Assembly (NCBI GenBank): GCA_024345305.1
Contig: BRON01000009.1
Span: 186,001-250,000 of the forward strand
Direction: 5' to 3'
Source of the DNA: Mrakia gelida
Lineage: Eukaryota; Basidiomycota; Tremellomycetes; Cystofilobasidiales; Mrakiaceae
DNA length: 64,000 nucleotides
Position numbers and translations under genes: made by a program. The notes under the pieces were generated by a model. That model was not told where the DNA came from and ran no database searches. It worked only from the letters and a program-made list of their open reading frames with translations. This document shows positions 1-11,119 of this stretch, piece by piece (position 1 is the stretch's first letter; every line of letters starts with the position of its first letter).

Positions 1-251
1 TGTTCCTTCCCCCCTAAAATACTGAAACAAACTGACGCCGTCAGATGTCGCTTCGCTCGAAGATAGCCGAAGATTTTCCTTACCTGCTACTGCGGCTAGT
101 GCGTCATCGAGCACTCGCGAAAGCACGAGCTCAACTTCCAGGAGAACATCCTGGGCTCCTCCTCCTTCACCCCAAACCACATCCTCCTTAACCCAGCAAA
201 CTTTCAAGAAACCAACACCACCACCCCAAGCTCACTCTACCAAAAGCAAAG
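1..251. other. 5' flank of the CsbD-like gene
   Basis: No gene is recognised. The last 80 bases before the ATG at 252 are rich in C, A and CCAAAC/CCACCACC words, as expected of a fungal promoter or 5' leader. I see no tRNA and no clear TATA box. Confidence 0.3.
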
Positions 252-1392
252 ATGTCCGATTCTTCTCTCACCAACGAGCCCAATCAGGTCAGTTCCTCCC
301 TTTCCTCCCTCTCCTCGCCATCTCCCATCTCTCCTGTTTGCTCCTTCCACCTCACGCTGACCACCCCACCTCTTCTGCTTCTCTTCTCCTCTTTCTCTTT
401 GTCTCTTTCCCTTTTCCTCGTCTTCGTCTCTCTCGTATCTCGTATCTCGCCCTCCGTCCCTCATCCTTCTATCCATGGCGCTCGACGTTCACAGAGTGAG
501 CTCGTCTGCCTCCCTCCCCTCGCTCCCTCTCTCCCTCCCTCTCCCCTGCCCTTCCTGCTCCCTTTTTCGTTCTTCCTTTCCCTTCTATCTTCTGACCCGT
601 CCCTCCCTCGTTAATTCTCAGCCACTGGCCAGATCAACTCCGTCGTCGGGACCGCGAAACAGGCTGTAGGAAGCGGCCTCTCCGTTCGTCTCTCCCTCCC
701 TCCAGCTCCCCCTTCCCTTGCCTCGTGCGACTCCCCGGAACATCCTCTCGACACCTTCTTCTTTTGGGAAACAGACCGCTGGGTTGGATGGAAGTTCGTG
801 GACGACGGATGGAAAGGAGCAGCACGCTAAGGGAGAGGTGAGTCCAACATCTCATCTTTGGTTGTTTGTGGAGAGAGGGAGGAAGACGCTGACTTGACTT
901 CGCTTTCTTTCGATTCGACAAGGCCGAGATCAAGGCCGCTCAGTTCGTCCTTCATCTCCTTTTTTTCCTTTCTCGACTCGAGCTAAAGCTAACCTTCTCT
1001 GCTTTCCTCTCCCTCAGAGCTAAGGGCTACGCTGAGGGAACTGCCGACCGAGTCTCAGGCAAGGTCCAAAACGGTGAGCTCTCGCTCTCTCCTCTCCTCG
1101 TCGTCTCGTCTCGTCTCTCACTCACTCACTCACTCTTCCTTGCCTCTCTCGTTTCGTTCCCCTCTCTCGCAGTCGTCGGAGCCGTCACCGGAGACAAGCA
1201 GCAGCAGGTCGAGGGTCAGGCTAAGGTTCGTTCGCGCTCCTCTCCTCGACACGTCTCGTTTCATCTCGTTCTCCTCGAGCGTCCCTCCGCCGCTCAGGCT
1301 CGCTGATCCTCTTTCCCTCCTGCATTCTCACTCGGTCGCTACAGCACGACAAGGGAGAGCTCAAGCAGACCCTCAACGATCCTTCCGCTTAG
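252..1392 (+). CDS. CsbD-like small stress protein (mismatch/cruciform DNA-recognition type)
   Basis: Small hydrophilic protein spread over about six exons. Joined exons read MSDSSLTNEPNQ, then INSVVGTAKQA, then LDGSSWTTDGKEQHAKGE, AEIKAAQAKGYAEGTADR, VSGKVQNVVGAVTGDKQQQ and HDKGELKQTLND, ending with TAG at 1390-1392. The repeated K/Q/G-rich amphipathic pattern and the words AKGYAEGTADR and VVGAVTGDKQQQ are those of fungal CsbD-family proteins, including Ustilago Hmp1, which binds mismatched and cruciform DNA; in bacteria CsbD is a general-stress protein. The third coding exon is only 20 nt. The intron starting at 1226 uses a GTTCGT donor. The join of exon 1 (ends 287) to exon 2 is uncertain: the obvious acceptor at 621 breaks the frame, while the one at 632 keeps it. 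Family call is firm; the biochemical role is by analogy only. Confidence 0.8.
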
Positions 1393-2577
1393 ATCCGGAT
1401 CGATCCATCGTCGCATCGCGTTCGAATCGTTTCGTTCGCTCGTCCCTCCCCACCCTCCTGAGCCTCTCTCTCTCTCGTTGTACCTAGCTTCTTCTTACTG
1501 CTTCAGTTTTGATTATGACCCCTTACGACCTTCTCTTGACTCGGCTTGGAAGAGAGAGGGGCGAGAAGAGAGCGAGCTCGTCGTCCTCGACGCGAATCAC
1601 CTCGCTCTCAAGTCTCCACTCCTCTCCAACTCACTCAGACATCATCTTACTACTCTACTGTACTCATAGGTCCCCTTCCAAAGCGCCCTCAACCCGTTTC
1701 TCCCCTTGTTGACGATGAGCTCGAGAGGGAAGTCGAAGTCGAGGTCGAGGTCGCTCCCGCCAATTTGGCAGCTTTCTTTCGTTGACCTCTCAGTTCAGTT
1801 GGGTTGAAGTGAGGATTTTGGGAGAGGGAGGTGGTAAGGCGGGGACGTTGGTGATGTGTTGGTTGAAGGCATTCGGGCGAGTAGTGGCTGGTGGGTGGTG
1901 GGAAGAGAAGAAGAAGAGGGAGTGAGGGAGGAGAGGGTTTCGTTTTCGAAGGCGGCGAGAAGAGAGGTGCGAGGCAGGTACGAAGCGTCGAGATCTAGAG
2001 CTTTTTTTTCACTCTCGAGGGATGATCGGGCTGGTTGGCCTGAGTTCTCGAGAAGGTCGACGAAAGAACTCTATCCTCGCTGCTGTTTGGTCGCGACGCG
2101 TTGGACTCACGACGCGTCGCGATTCTCTTGAGCATCTTTCCTCTCCCACAAAAAGACATCACAGACCAGCTGTTCGCTTTAAAACGTGTACCAGGGACTA
2201 GCGCTCGCTTCGTAAGCAGAGTGCGCGTCGTTTCGTGAGTCGCGACGCGTCTTGAAGCGACGACAGACGGAGCACGTCGCTGCTCTGTCGCTCCAAGGAA
2301 ATCCCAGAAGGACTTCCAAGATCGGATCGCATGGCGAAGTATCCCTACCAGTAGACCCCCAAAGGAGCCCGAGTTTGCCAGAAAGAGAGAGAGGTCTGAT
2401 TTACGAAGCTGCGCGGTGATGAAAGGGAGAACAAAGGTGAAGCTCGCGAGCTCGTCCTTCCCTCCTTCCTCTTTCTGCTTCCCTCAACGACGAGGGGCAG
2501 AGGAGCCGGTCCCATCTTTCTCCAACCAACTTGTCGCCATACCCCCCGACTCTCTCGACGTATATATCCAGCTCAGG
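1393..2577. other. Intergenic, 1.2 kb
   Basis: No conserved protein is visible in either strand. It holds two GACGCGTC palindromes (2111, 2244) and a CT-rich stretch before the ATG at 2578. Reading frames here look like composition-driven shadows. It probably contains the 3' UTR of the CsbD-like gene and the promoter of the rhomboid gene. Confidence 0.3.
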
Positions 2578-5500
2578 ATGAGCTTCCCATCGCTGTTCTC
2601 GACCATCAACTTCGCTCACCTCCGACCTTCAGCTTCCTCCTCCCTCGCCTTCGCGCGTTCGATATCGACCTCCTCCGCCTCGCTCAGTCTGTTCTTTGGA
2701 TCTTCGTCTGTTAGTAGTTACGGTGTGTATGCTCTGCCCAGCTGGCGAGACTCGAGAGCTGACTCCATCGACTGTGCTGCAATCTCTTTCAGCCCTTCCC
2801 CTCCTCCTCCTCCCCCCCTTCAACAGCTCCTCCTTCTCGCAGCCAACCACCTCCCTCGTCCTCAAGATCGTACCACTTCTCCCCTATACCCACTCTCAGC
2901 CCATCCTCTCGACCCTCCCTCGCTCGTCTCAGCTCAACGTCTCCTCCATCGTCTCCTCCGACTCGAAGCCCGACCCCTCCTCCCCCTTCCTCTCCTCGCT
3001 ACAAACGCCCTCCTTCGTCCAAACACAAGCCATGGATCCCAGCTCCGAAGGCCGTCGTCAAACGGACTGTGTCTCGTCTGGAACGTATGGAGCAGCTGCA
3101 AGAAAAACAGCAGGAGTTGAAGACGGAGTCGCTGGGACTCTCGAACCTTCCTCCCGACGAGAGGAAGGAGCTCAAAGAGCTGGAAGAACTGCTCAAGAGC
3201 CAGAAGTATGCAGCCTTAGACCTTGCTTGGGCCGAGTTTTACAAATTCGAGCCCATGGATGGAAGCTCGTCAAAACCTGAGCTTCTGAAGTGGTGGAAGG
3301 AGATCGGCACGAAGAAACTCAACGATCGTTCGGTTTGGAGGTAGTTCATGGAGGACGAGGACAGACCGTTCTTCAAGACGAGCAAGGACAACTACTTACG
3401 GTTCTCTCGCTCGCACGGACTTCTCGACATACCGGTCACCATCGCTGTGAGTCGTTCGCCTGAGATGACGGCTTCCCCGCCACGAGCGACCAAGCCGACC
3501 TCCCTATCTCTCTTGTCTGCAGGTTCTCCTCGCTACAACCTTCACCCTTTACTACCTCGCTGCTTTCTTAACGAACCGATATACTTCCAAAGCTGAATCC
3601 TCTGGAACTGTGAGTGGAAACACTTCGTCAAGCCGTCTCGAGTCGCCCGATCTCTGAACGCGTCTCCGTTCCTCTCTTCGAACAGTCACCTTCGCTTCTT
3701 CGACCCTGGGTCGGCTGGTTCTTCGTCACTTCCATCTTCTCCATTGCTTGCATCGTACCTCACTTCATCAAAGGAACTCCGGCGCGGATCCTCGCCAGGA
3801 TAGGGAGGAAGCCGACGTCTTGGTGGGACAGGACGGCTCGATCCTTAGATGAACGCGTTGAACGGACTCTCCATCCTGAAGCCATGCGTATTCTGAGCTG
3901 GAACCCTCTCCGAGGATCGCATCTAGGTCTCTGGACTGCTTTGTTCAGGTACATGTCCCTCTCCCCTCTTCCCCTTTCTCTCCCTCCCCTCCTCTCTCTC
4001 CCCGTTAAGCCTTCCTTCTTTTCGCTCTCGCCTCAAACAGCCACTCGGGCGGCTGGCACTGCTACGGCAACCTCGCCTTCTTCGCGATCTACGGTACAAA
4101 ACCTCTTCATTGTTTCCTCCCCATGTCCTCACTAACCATTCCTTCTGCTCTCCACCAACAGGTCTCTTCGCCTACTCGTACTTCGACTCGCTCTCGTGGT
4201 TCTCGCACGATGGATGGATCTGGCCGTACTTCCGTGCGTAGTTTCCTCTCCCCTCCTTCTCTCGAAAACCCTTGAATTTCTCCTGACCACCTCGCGCTTC
4301 GCTTTCCAGGCCAGATCCCCGGATGGCTGAACGAGAACTGGACCGTCTCCGATCCCGTCGCGTCGGAGCGACGAGCTTCGACGGGCGTCTTCCATTTCTT
4401 CGTGTTCTGTATGGCTGGTGAGCGTGTTTATCTCGCATCTTTTCCCGACTGCAGACTGACCTTGATCTTCGCCTTTATCCCAGCTGGCGCCTTCGCGGGA
4501 GTAGTCCCGCCGATTCGCTTTTTCCTTCGCGCTCCCAAAAGTCTCCTTCAAACCCTACAAGATCCCTCTAAGATTCGCTCCAAATCTCACCCCTGGTATT
4601 TCGACCCTCGAAACAACCGGATCTACCTCGGACTCACCATCACGAACGAGATCAAAGCTCATGGCGGGCTTGGACTCAGCAACAGTGTTGCCGCTCTGCA
4701 AAGCCTTGCGCTCCTCACCATCACCTTCAACGTGAGTGTCCTACCATATCTATCTCTTTTCCCAATATGAGTATCGCTTGGTCTGACTCCCAAGATTGAG
4801 AACAAGAGCCGCTGACGACGCGTCGACGCCTTCGTCTTTTGGCAGTCCTGGAACCCTCTCCTCCTCCTCGTTCAAGGGTTCCTCGCTCAGAGCATCAAGG
4901 AGGAATTGACAACGGTCTACCGGAACGAAAGTAAGGCCGGCGAGTTCGGCCATCTTCCAGGCTTGCTCTTCGGATTCATCTACTTCTTCGTCGGTGTGAG
5001 TCGCGTCTTTCCTCTTTGCCCTCGATCTCGCCTTCAGTTTCGCTCACACTTATCTTTATTTAACGATTCTACAGACCACCACCTGGGACTGGTTCCTTGA
5101 TACGGAGAAAGACTGCCGGCTCTGGTCGAAGGTGAGTCGGCGTTTCCTCCCTTCTTTTTCGCGGTCGACTCGAGCTGAGCTTCCTCCCTCTTCACGTTTT
5201 CACCTTCAGTCCGTCTATCGGAACCTCATGGAGTTCTGGGAAGCTCGATTTGCGGACGATGAAGAAGTGGAGGAGGAGTCAAGGTCAGTTTCAATGCCTC
5301 CTCTATGGCCTTCGTCCATGTGTGAAGTCTCACTCGACCGACGCGTCTCACTGACTCCCTTCCTCCTTCCCCCTCCCTCTCGTCCAGCCCACCTCTCGTA
5401 GAGGATAAGGAACCCGCTGATTCTAAAGATCTTCCTATCTCCCTAGCATCGGACCCTCTCTCTCCCTCCCCTTCCGAGGAGATCGTCGTCGTCGAGTCGA

Positions 5501-5666
5501 ACTCACCACCGTCGTCGCGTGAGTCGTTCGCTTCCTCGTCCTCCCTCTTCCCTCATCGTCACGCCCTGAACCCTCCCCTTCTTCCTTCACTTCTTCCTCT
5601 TTCTCAGCACATGAGTTTGTCGAAGAACCACCGAAACGTCGAGGCTGGAGATGGTGGACTTCTTGA
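2578..5666 (+). CDS. Mitochondrial rhomboid-type intramembrane protease (PARL/Pcp1-like), with in-frame TAG
   Basis: The N-terminus (from 2578) is basic and rich in Ser and Ala (LRPSASSSLAFARSIS), a typical mitochondrial presequence. A proline/serine linker follows after an intron ending near 2800, then a charged helix (RLERMEQLQEKQQELK), then a membrane core of about seven segments in the 1+6 arrangement of PARL/Pcp1. The rhomboid signature is HSGGWHCYGNLAFF, then GLGLSNSVAAL (candidate nucleophile Ser in G-L-S), then GHLPGLLFGFIYFF (candidate catalytic His followed by GxxFG). Family members cut dynamin-like GTPases and PINK1-like substrates in the inner membrane. Odd points: a TAG at 3342-3344 lies in frame between RSVWR and FMEDEDRPFF with no normal-size intron to remove it, and the serine motif is GLSN rather than the usual GxSG. 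The last exons are acidic and end ..RGWRWWTS at 5666. Family assignment is from motifs; intactness is open. Confidence 0.68.
3342..3344 (+). other. In-frame TAG stop inside the rhomboid-type gene
   Basis: Codons run TCG GTT TGG AGG TAG TTC ATG GAG GAC. Both sides are in the same frame and look coding. A 24-nt GT..AG segment (3341-3364) or a 45-nt one (3333-3377, weak donor GTTTGG) would restore the frame, but neither has a CTGAC/CTAAC branch word and both are shorter than the usual introns here. Confidence 0.75.
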
Positions 5667-6345
5667 TGTTCGTCCGACTTCGTCTTCGTTTCGCCGTCGC
5701 GTCTTTGGAAGTTGAACCGTCGACTGACTCGTTCCTTCTCTCGCTTGACGCAGAACCAGCCATATCTTCCTTTTTTTTCTTTTTTCTTCTCGTCTCTCGC
5801 CATATTACCCTGAGTCGCTCTATACCTCTGCCACTCTCGCTCTGCGTAGTCTACCCCTTTCGTTTTGCGTTCGTCTAGACTACCTTTTTCGTGGGTTTCG
5901 ATATCCAGTTGTTCCTTGCTTTATGCTCGTAAACGAGACCTTGGACTGAGATGACCTAGACTTGCATGCGATATTCAGGAAGCCTAGCAAGGGATGGGAT
6001 CAGTTTGACTCCGAAGCTGCTCCCCCTTCGCTTTCGTTCGAGCTCACCTCCCCTCTCGCTCCTTCGATACTTCTCTCCCCACCCACTCACCGACCCCAAT
6101 TCAACTAGGCTTCGCATCTCCCTCCTTCCTCTTCTCTCCCCGAATGGCCCTCCCTTCATCTCAGTAAAAACGTCTAGGAAGAAGCCTTCAAGCGGACGAC
6201 CTTCCTTCGCTCGACCTTCCTCGACCTCGCACCTCCTTCTCCCTAATCGACCCTCCCCCGCTCCTCCCTTCCCTTCTCGTCCTCTCGTCTTCCGTTCCCA
6301 TCCCCCTCCTGCTCTCGATCGAGCTCACTCTTATCGGGACTCAGG
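5667..6345. other. Intergenic, 0.7 kb
   Basis: Separates the rhomboid gene from the next same-strand gene. The first 300 bases are T-rich (a likely 3' UTR); the last 300 are a CT-rich tract typical of promoters in this genome. No gene seen. Confidence 0.35.
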
Positions 6346-9300
6346 ATGTCTGGTGGCACTCAGGTGAGCCTTTGAGGACCCACCTCGTCTTTCTCTCTGG
6401 GGAGGAAGGAGAAGATACGAGCTCGCCGCTGACCTCCTTCTTCTCTCTCTCTCTCTCCTGCTCCATCTCCAGGGATCGATCGATGAGTTCAGAGCTGCTA
6501 TCAAGTCGGGAGATCCTCCAAGGTTCAAGCTCGCCGTGGAAGCTGTGAGTCGACTTCTTACCGGGAAAGGGATCAGTCCTCTCCGAGTCGAGCTGACCGA
6601 CTCCTTCTTGCGCGCCTTCTCCTTCTTCCTTTTTCTTCTTGTCTCTGCATGTAGCTCGTGAGATGGGCGGATCAGGCAGGTACCTTCAGTAATCCAGCCT
6701 TCAACTCTAAGCTCATCGGGCTCACCTACATACGTTGCGGCGGCGGCTCCCTTTTGGATCACTTCGCGCAAGAGCTCACCTCTCTTCTCTCCCTCCTTCA
6801 CCTCCTTTCTCAACAGGACATCCTCAAGCAAGCCAACACCTTCGCTTTGAACAAGAACCATCTTTCGCTAGAGGTCCTCCTCCTCGTTCGAACCTGGTGT
6901 ACTCTGCTTCTCTCAAACGACCTGGGGAAGGACCTGCCGCAATGTCAAAGTGAGCTTGCCTTCGACCCAGACTCACTCTTCGACCCTCATCATCTTTCAT
7001 TCTGACACCTCACCGAGTCTTCTCGTCGGCGTCTCCGTCTTCAGACGTTCTCCTCGTAATCGCAAACACCTCGGCCAAGCTTCCTCAGCATCCTCCCGCG
7101 GCATCGTCGAACCCTCACCCTCAACTGGGCGTCGTCTCGACACCAACCCCACCACCACCACCACCTCCTCCTCTTCCCACAGCAAACGAGCATTCTCAAA
7201 CCTCTACACCATACCCACCTCCACCTTCTCCGCCTCAACCCATCCCTAGCTCGTCGTCCTGCGCCCCCGCGAACTCGTCCTCCTCCGTCGCTCGAACAGA
7301 TCAACCGTCGTCCTCAACCCTCGACGGAGGAGGTCTTCCTCTTCCTTCGAACACCAGGTTCATGCCACCTGGAGGGAACGTCGGTATGAGTGCGAACGCG
7401 CAGGGAAAGAGGAGAGCATCAGAGGTTGGAGACGGAAGTAGGGTTTCGAGTTTTCCCAGCACGACCGCCGGTTCGCCCTCCTTCCCTTACCATCTCGCCG
7501 TGGTTCCCAACTCGAGACTGATCTCCTTCTCTCGTTACGTTTTGCTACAGCTGCACCGACTCCACGGATCTCCTCGTCCAACGGTCTTCCTCGTCCTCCT
7601 CAGCAACAAGCCGGAGCCTCTCACCCTTTCCGACCTTACATCGTCCCCCCTCAACCTCCTCCCGTGCAAGCTCACCCTCATCCTCAACAAAACCAACAGA
7701 GACGACCGTCCTCTCAGCCCTCTACTCCCCTCCTTACCCGAGATCCTCTTCAGCCTCCTCGTCCTCCACCACCTCCCGTCCAGCAGGTTCGAACAACACC
7801 AGCACCAGCTCCTCGCCTGCCCGTTCCGTCCCTCGAGCACCTTCGCCTTCTGCAGGAGGATCTCGAGATCGGGAAGACCGTTCTGTCGAGGTACTTCACG
7901 GGGAAGAACGAGAGAGGAGTGTTTGACGCGTTGATGCTGGTTCTCGCATCGCTGGAGAGGGTCGAGGAGGAGAAGCTCGCGAAGGAGAAGGAGAAGCCCC
8001 AAGACGCGACGAAGTCAGGATCAACTTTCCCTCCCTCCCCTCTCACCTCATCCTCAGCCAATTCGACTCAACCTCCTCTTCTACCCACCAACGGTTCGCA
8101 TCTTCCTCCCAGCAGCAACATCACCCGAAACGAACCTCTCGTCTCTATCAACGGCGACGCTTCCAGATCACTTTCCGAACCACGAATACTCGACGCTCCC
8201 TCCCTTCCTCCCTCACCCTCGAAACCCAGCTTTGATCTCAAGGTCAAGAGACGGAGCGAGTCACTCCCTCCTCCTTCGATGTCGTTCGAGGTCAAGGACT
8301 GGATGGATATGAGGACGGGAGTTGATGTTGGTGGGGAAGCGAAGTTGGTGCTGGATATCGGAGGGAGGAGAGCGGAAATCGTGACAGCGGAGGGTGATCC
8401 TAAGCTGGAGGGGTTCGGATTCGAGGAGGTGGACAGTGTGACGGTGAGTTTGGTTCTTCTCCGTCTGAGGGCGAGATCAAAGACGAGGTCGAAACCTCGA
8501 AGAACTGACCACCAACGCGTCGCTTCTCCTCCTTCCTCTCTCACCACGCCTTCCTCTCGATCAGGCTGACGGAGGTAACAACTTCTCCTTCTGGTTCAGA
8601 AAGGAAGGAGCTTCTTCCTCATCTGGTGAGCCATTCATTCCGCCAGCGCTTCCGACGACAATCCTCGTTCTGACCTCGTTCTCTCCTCTTTCCCCTCAGC
8701 CGCAGGATCCAACGAACGCTTCCAACTCACCTTCACCATCTTTCCTCAACCCAACGTCGAAAACATCCTTCCCCTCCTCAATCGATCGACCCGTGAACGA
8801 AGCGGATCCCTTCAACCCTTCTTCGAGGAGTACGCTCGAACTCCATCCGTCCCTCCGCCACCTCCACCTTCATCCGCCGTCGAACTCGCTCCGGAACCAG
8901 CTCCAGCTCCAGTCCTATCTAGTCAGCTCAAGATCAAGCTCAAGTTTACTCGACCAGCACCTTCAACGCCGACGTCGTCGAACCCAAACTCGGACGAAGA
9001 CGAGGACACGCCGCTCTCCCAACAGCGTCCTTCATCGAAGAGGAGGAGTCGATCCAGAGTTCAGGGCGAGTCCAAGAAGAAGCTGAGGTCGAGACTCTCG
9101 TCCGAGACGAGGATGGAGGTCATCTCGGAAGCGAACGGATCGACGGCCGTTGGAGCAGGGAGAGTCGAGAAGAGGGACGACGACGCTCCTCCGACCGAGG
9201 AATCAGAACCAAATTCGATCCCTCCGGCAGCCATCACGGAGGAGAAGGATCTTTCAGACGACGACCTTCCACTCTCGTCGTTCTCGAAATCCAACTCGAC

Positions 9301-10497
9301 CTCGAGAGCTCCGTCACCACCTCGAACGGCCGTCGCCGTCGTCGAGAAGGACGTGTTGGAAGAGGAGGATCGTCCGCTCATGTCGTTCATGATGCCAGGT
9401 CGGAAGGCTCTCTCGAGGACTAGCTCACTCGTATTTGCTGCCCCCTCCAGAGCTGGATCGCCGGTGGTCGAATCGGAGACGACTCGAGCAGCATCCCTTC
9501 CCGTCGGTCTCGTCGCAAAGGTCGTCGCGAAGGACGTTGGAGCCGAACTTCTTCCACCAAAGGCTTCGGCAGGAGTAGAGACGCGTCGATGTCGTCAGCA
9601 ACAGATCCAGTCTTTCCTCCTCCAACGGTCGTCGCACCCTCAGCTCCTCCTCTTTCGACCGTCGTCGCTCCAGCTCCAAGGTCCATCGTCGCGTCGCCTT
9701 CATCTCAACCTCATCGATCTCTTCCTCTAACGATCTCGACGGTGCCTCTCAACCCCGATGTCCCAGCTACCACGGTTCTTGTCGAGGAACCAACCGCGAT
9801 GGACGTCGACGCTCAGCACTCCTCACCTCGATCGGAGAGCGAACCTCCCGGCACGCTCACTCAAGACGTCCCAGCTTCCCCTCCTCCGCCCTCTCCCACT
9901 CCTCCACCCGAATCGAGTCTTTCACATCCACCACCGCCTTCGGGGCACGTCGAGGACGGTATCACGTCGATTTCCTTCGGAGCAGGATCGTCGAGGCAGG
10001 ACGCGACGAGTTCGAGTCAACCTCAACCTCAACCTCAGCCACAACCCTCCTCCATCCCACTCCTACCTCCTCCAAACGCCGCGGCTGCAACCCTTCCTCC
10101 CTCCAAAGTCCCATCACCAGCACCAGCACCAGCACCAGCGCCAACTTAAGAGGACAGCTCGAATCGAGTCGAAACCGAGTCGGCTATGGAGGTCGACGAC
10201 CCCCTTCCTCCTCCTCCTCCTCCTCCTCAGCCAATCCCCGTCGTCGCAGCACCGCCCGCGCCACCTCCTTCCCCGAAACCTACTCCCATCCAACCCAAAG
10301 CCGCCTTCACCTCCTCGTCCTCCTTCAAATGGCCCAACCTCTCCTCGTTCAACTCCCAGCCGTTCGACATGTCGTCCTTGCTGGCGGGAATCCCGAAGGA
10401 CTTCCAGTCTCGTAAAGGGCTCGAGAAGGGGAAGGGGAAGGGGAAGGAGGTAGAGGGGAGGACGACGTACGAGCTCAATTGGAACTGGAAGGGTTGA
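6346..10497 (+). CDS. Unknown large low-complexity protein with an N-terminal helical domain; in-frame TAA near the C-terminus
   Basis: Not recognised. Short first exons give MSGGTQ, GSIDEFRAAIKSGDPPRF, LAVEALVRWADQA and, after an intron, DILKQANTFALNKNHLS and LLLVRTWCTLLLSNDLG: a compact predicted-helical region of about 90 residues. Long Pro/Ser-rich linkers follow, a second folded-looking stretch (near 7830-8000, LEHLRLLQEDLEIGKTVLS), another near 8300-8750 ending in FQLTFTIFPQPNVENIL, then a basic/acidic tail with DDLPLSSF and DRPLMSF repeats. Between about 9424 and 9730 the reading frame changes; I could not find a normal intron there (a 20-nt GT..AG at 9431-9450 gives the right phase). 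TAA at 10147-10149 interrupts a frame that continues plausibly to TGA at 10497 (..TTYELNWNWKG). It could be a nuclear or signalling scaffold; nothing diagnostic is visible. Confidence 0.5.
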
Positions 10498-11119
10498 AAT
10501 GAGAGGGAGAGACGCGTCGAGTGGTGTGGGATTCGTTCGTTGTTGTCTGCTTCTTCTTTTCTTTCATCTCGTTTGGTTCGTCCCTTCTTTTCACTAGCTC
10601 TCTCTAGCATCGAATCGGTTCCTACTAGCACTACTGTACACCTAGTCTCGCTCACATCGCTACACATTCTCGTCTCTCTTCGTTTTCTCGCGCTCTCCCA
10701 TCTCGTCCCTTTAGTTCTTTCTTCGCTCAGTTGTATCCCGTCTTCGACCGTCACATCACATCGCATGCCACCCATTTCCCGTTTTCTCGCTTTCTGATCT
10801 CGAAGGATCAAGATCCGGAAAGCCGCAAAGACCTCGCAAGGAAGGGAGGAACGCGTCGAACCCCTCACTCTCGCGCGAATCGACGAACGAACTGAGCGTC
10901 TCCGTCTCGTGCAGATCATTAATCTATTATAGAGCAGTAAGCAAGAAAGCGAGCGAGCGAGCAGAAGGAAGCAAAGCAAGAGAGGCGAGAAAGAGAATCC
11001 AAGATGAAAGCAAGAGGATAGATGAGCTGATAAACAAGAGAGATCTCTACTGATAGAAACACAAAGAGACGTTCGCTAGAGCCGAACCCAACACCCCTCC
11101 CCTCCTCCTTCTCTCGACC
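10498..11119. other. Convergent intergenic region, 0.6 kb
   Basis: Lies between two convergent genes, so it should hold both 3' UTRs and terminators. T-rich on the plus strand at first, then A/G-rich (aagcaagaaagcgagcgag). One GACGCGTC at 10511. No gene seen. Confidence 0.35.

Noticed and set aside
9758..10453. 231-codon plus-strand frame parallel to the unknown protein's C-terminal part
   Set aside because: Translation is Ser/Arg/His/Leu repeats from shifted CCT/CAA codons; the frame giving VEEPTAMDVDAQHSSP reads as normal protein.
10227..10979. 250-codon minus-strand frame across the 3' end of the 6.3-10.5 kb gene
   Set aside because: Overlaps the C-terminal exon and 3' UTR in antisense, with no recognisable motif.
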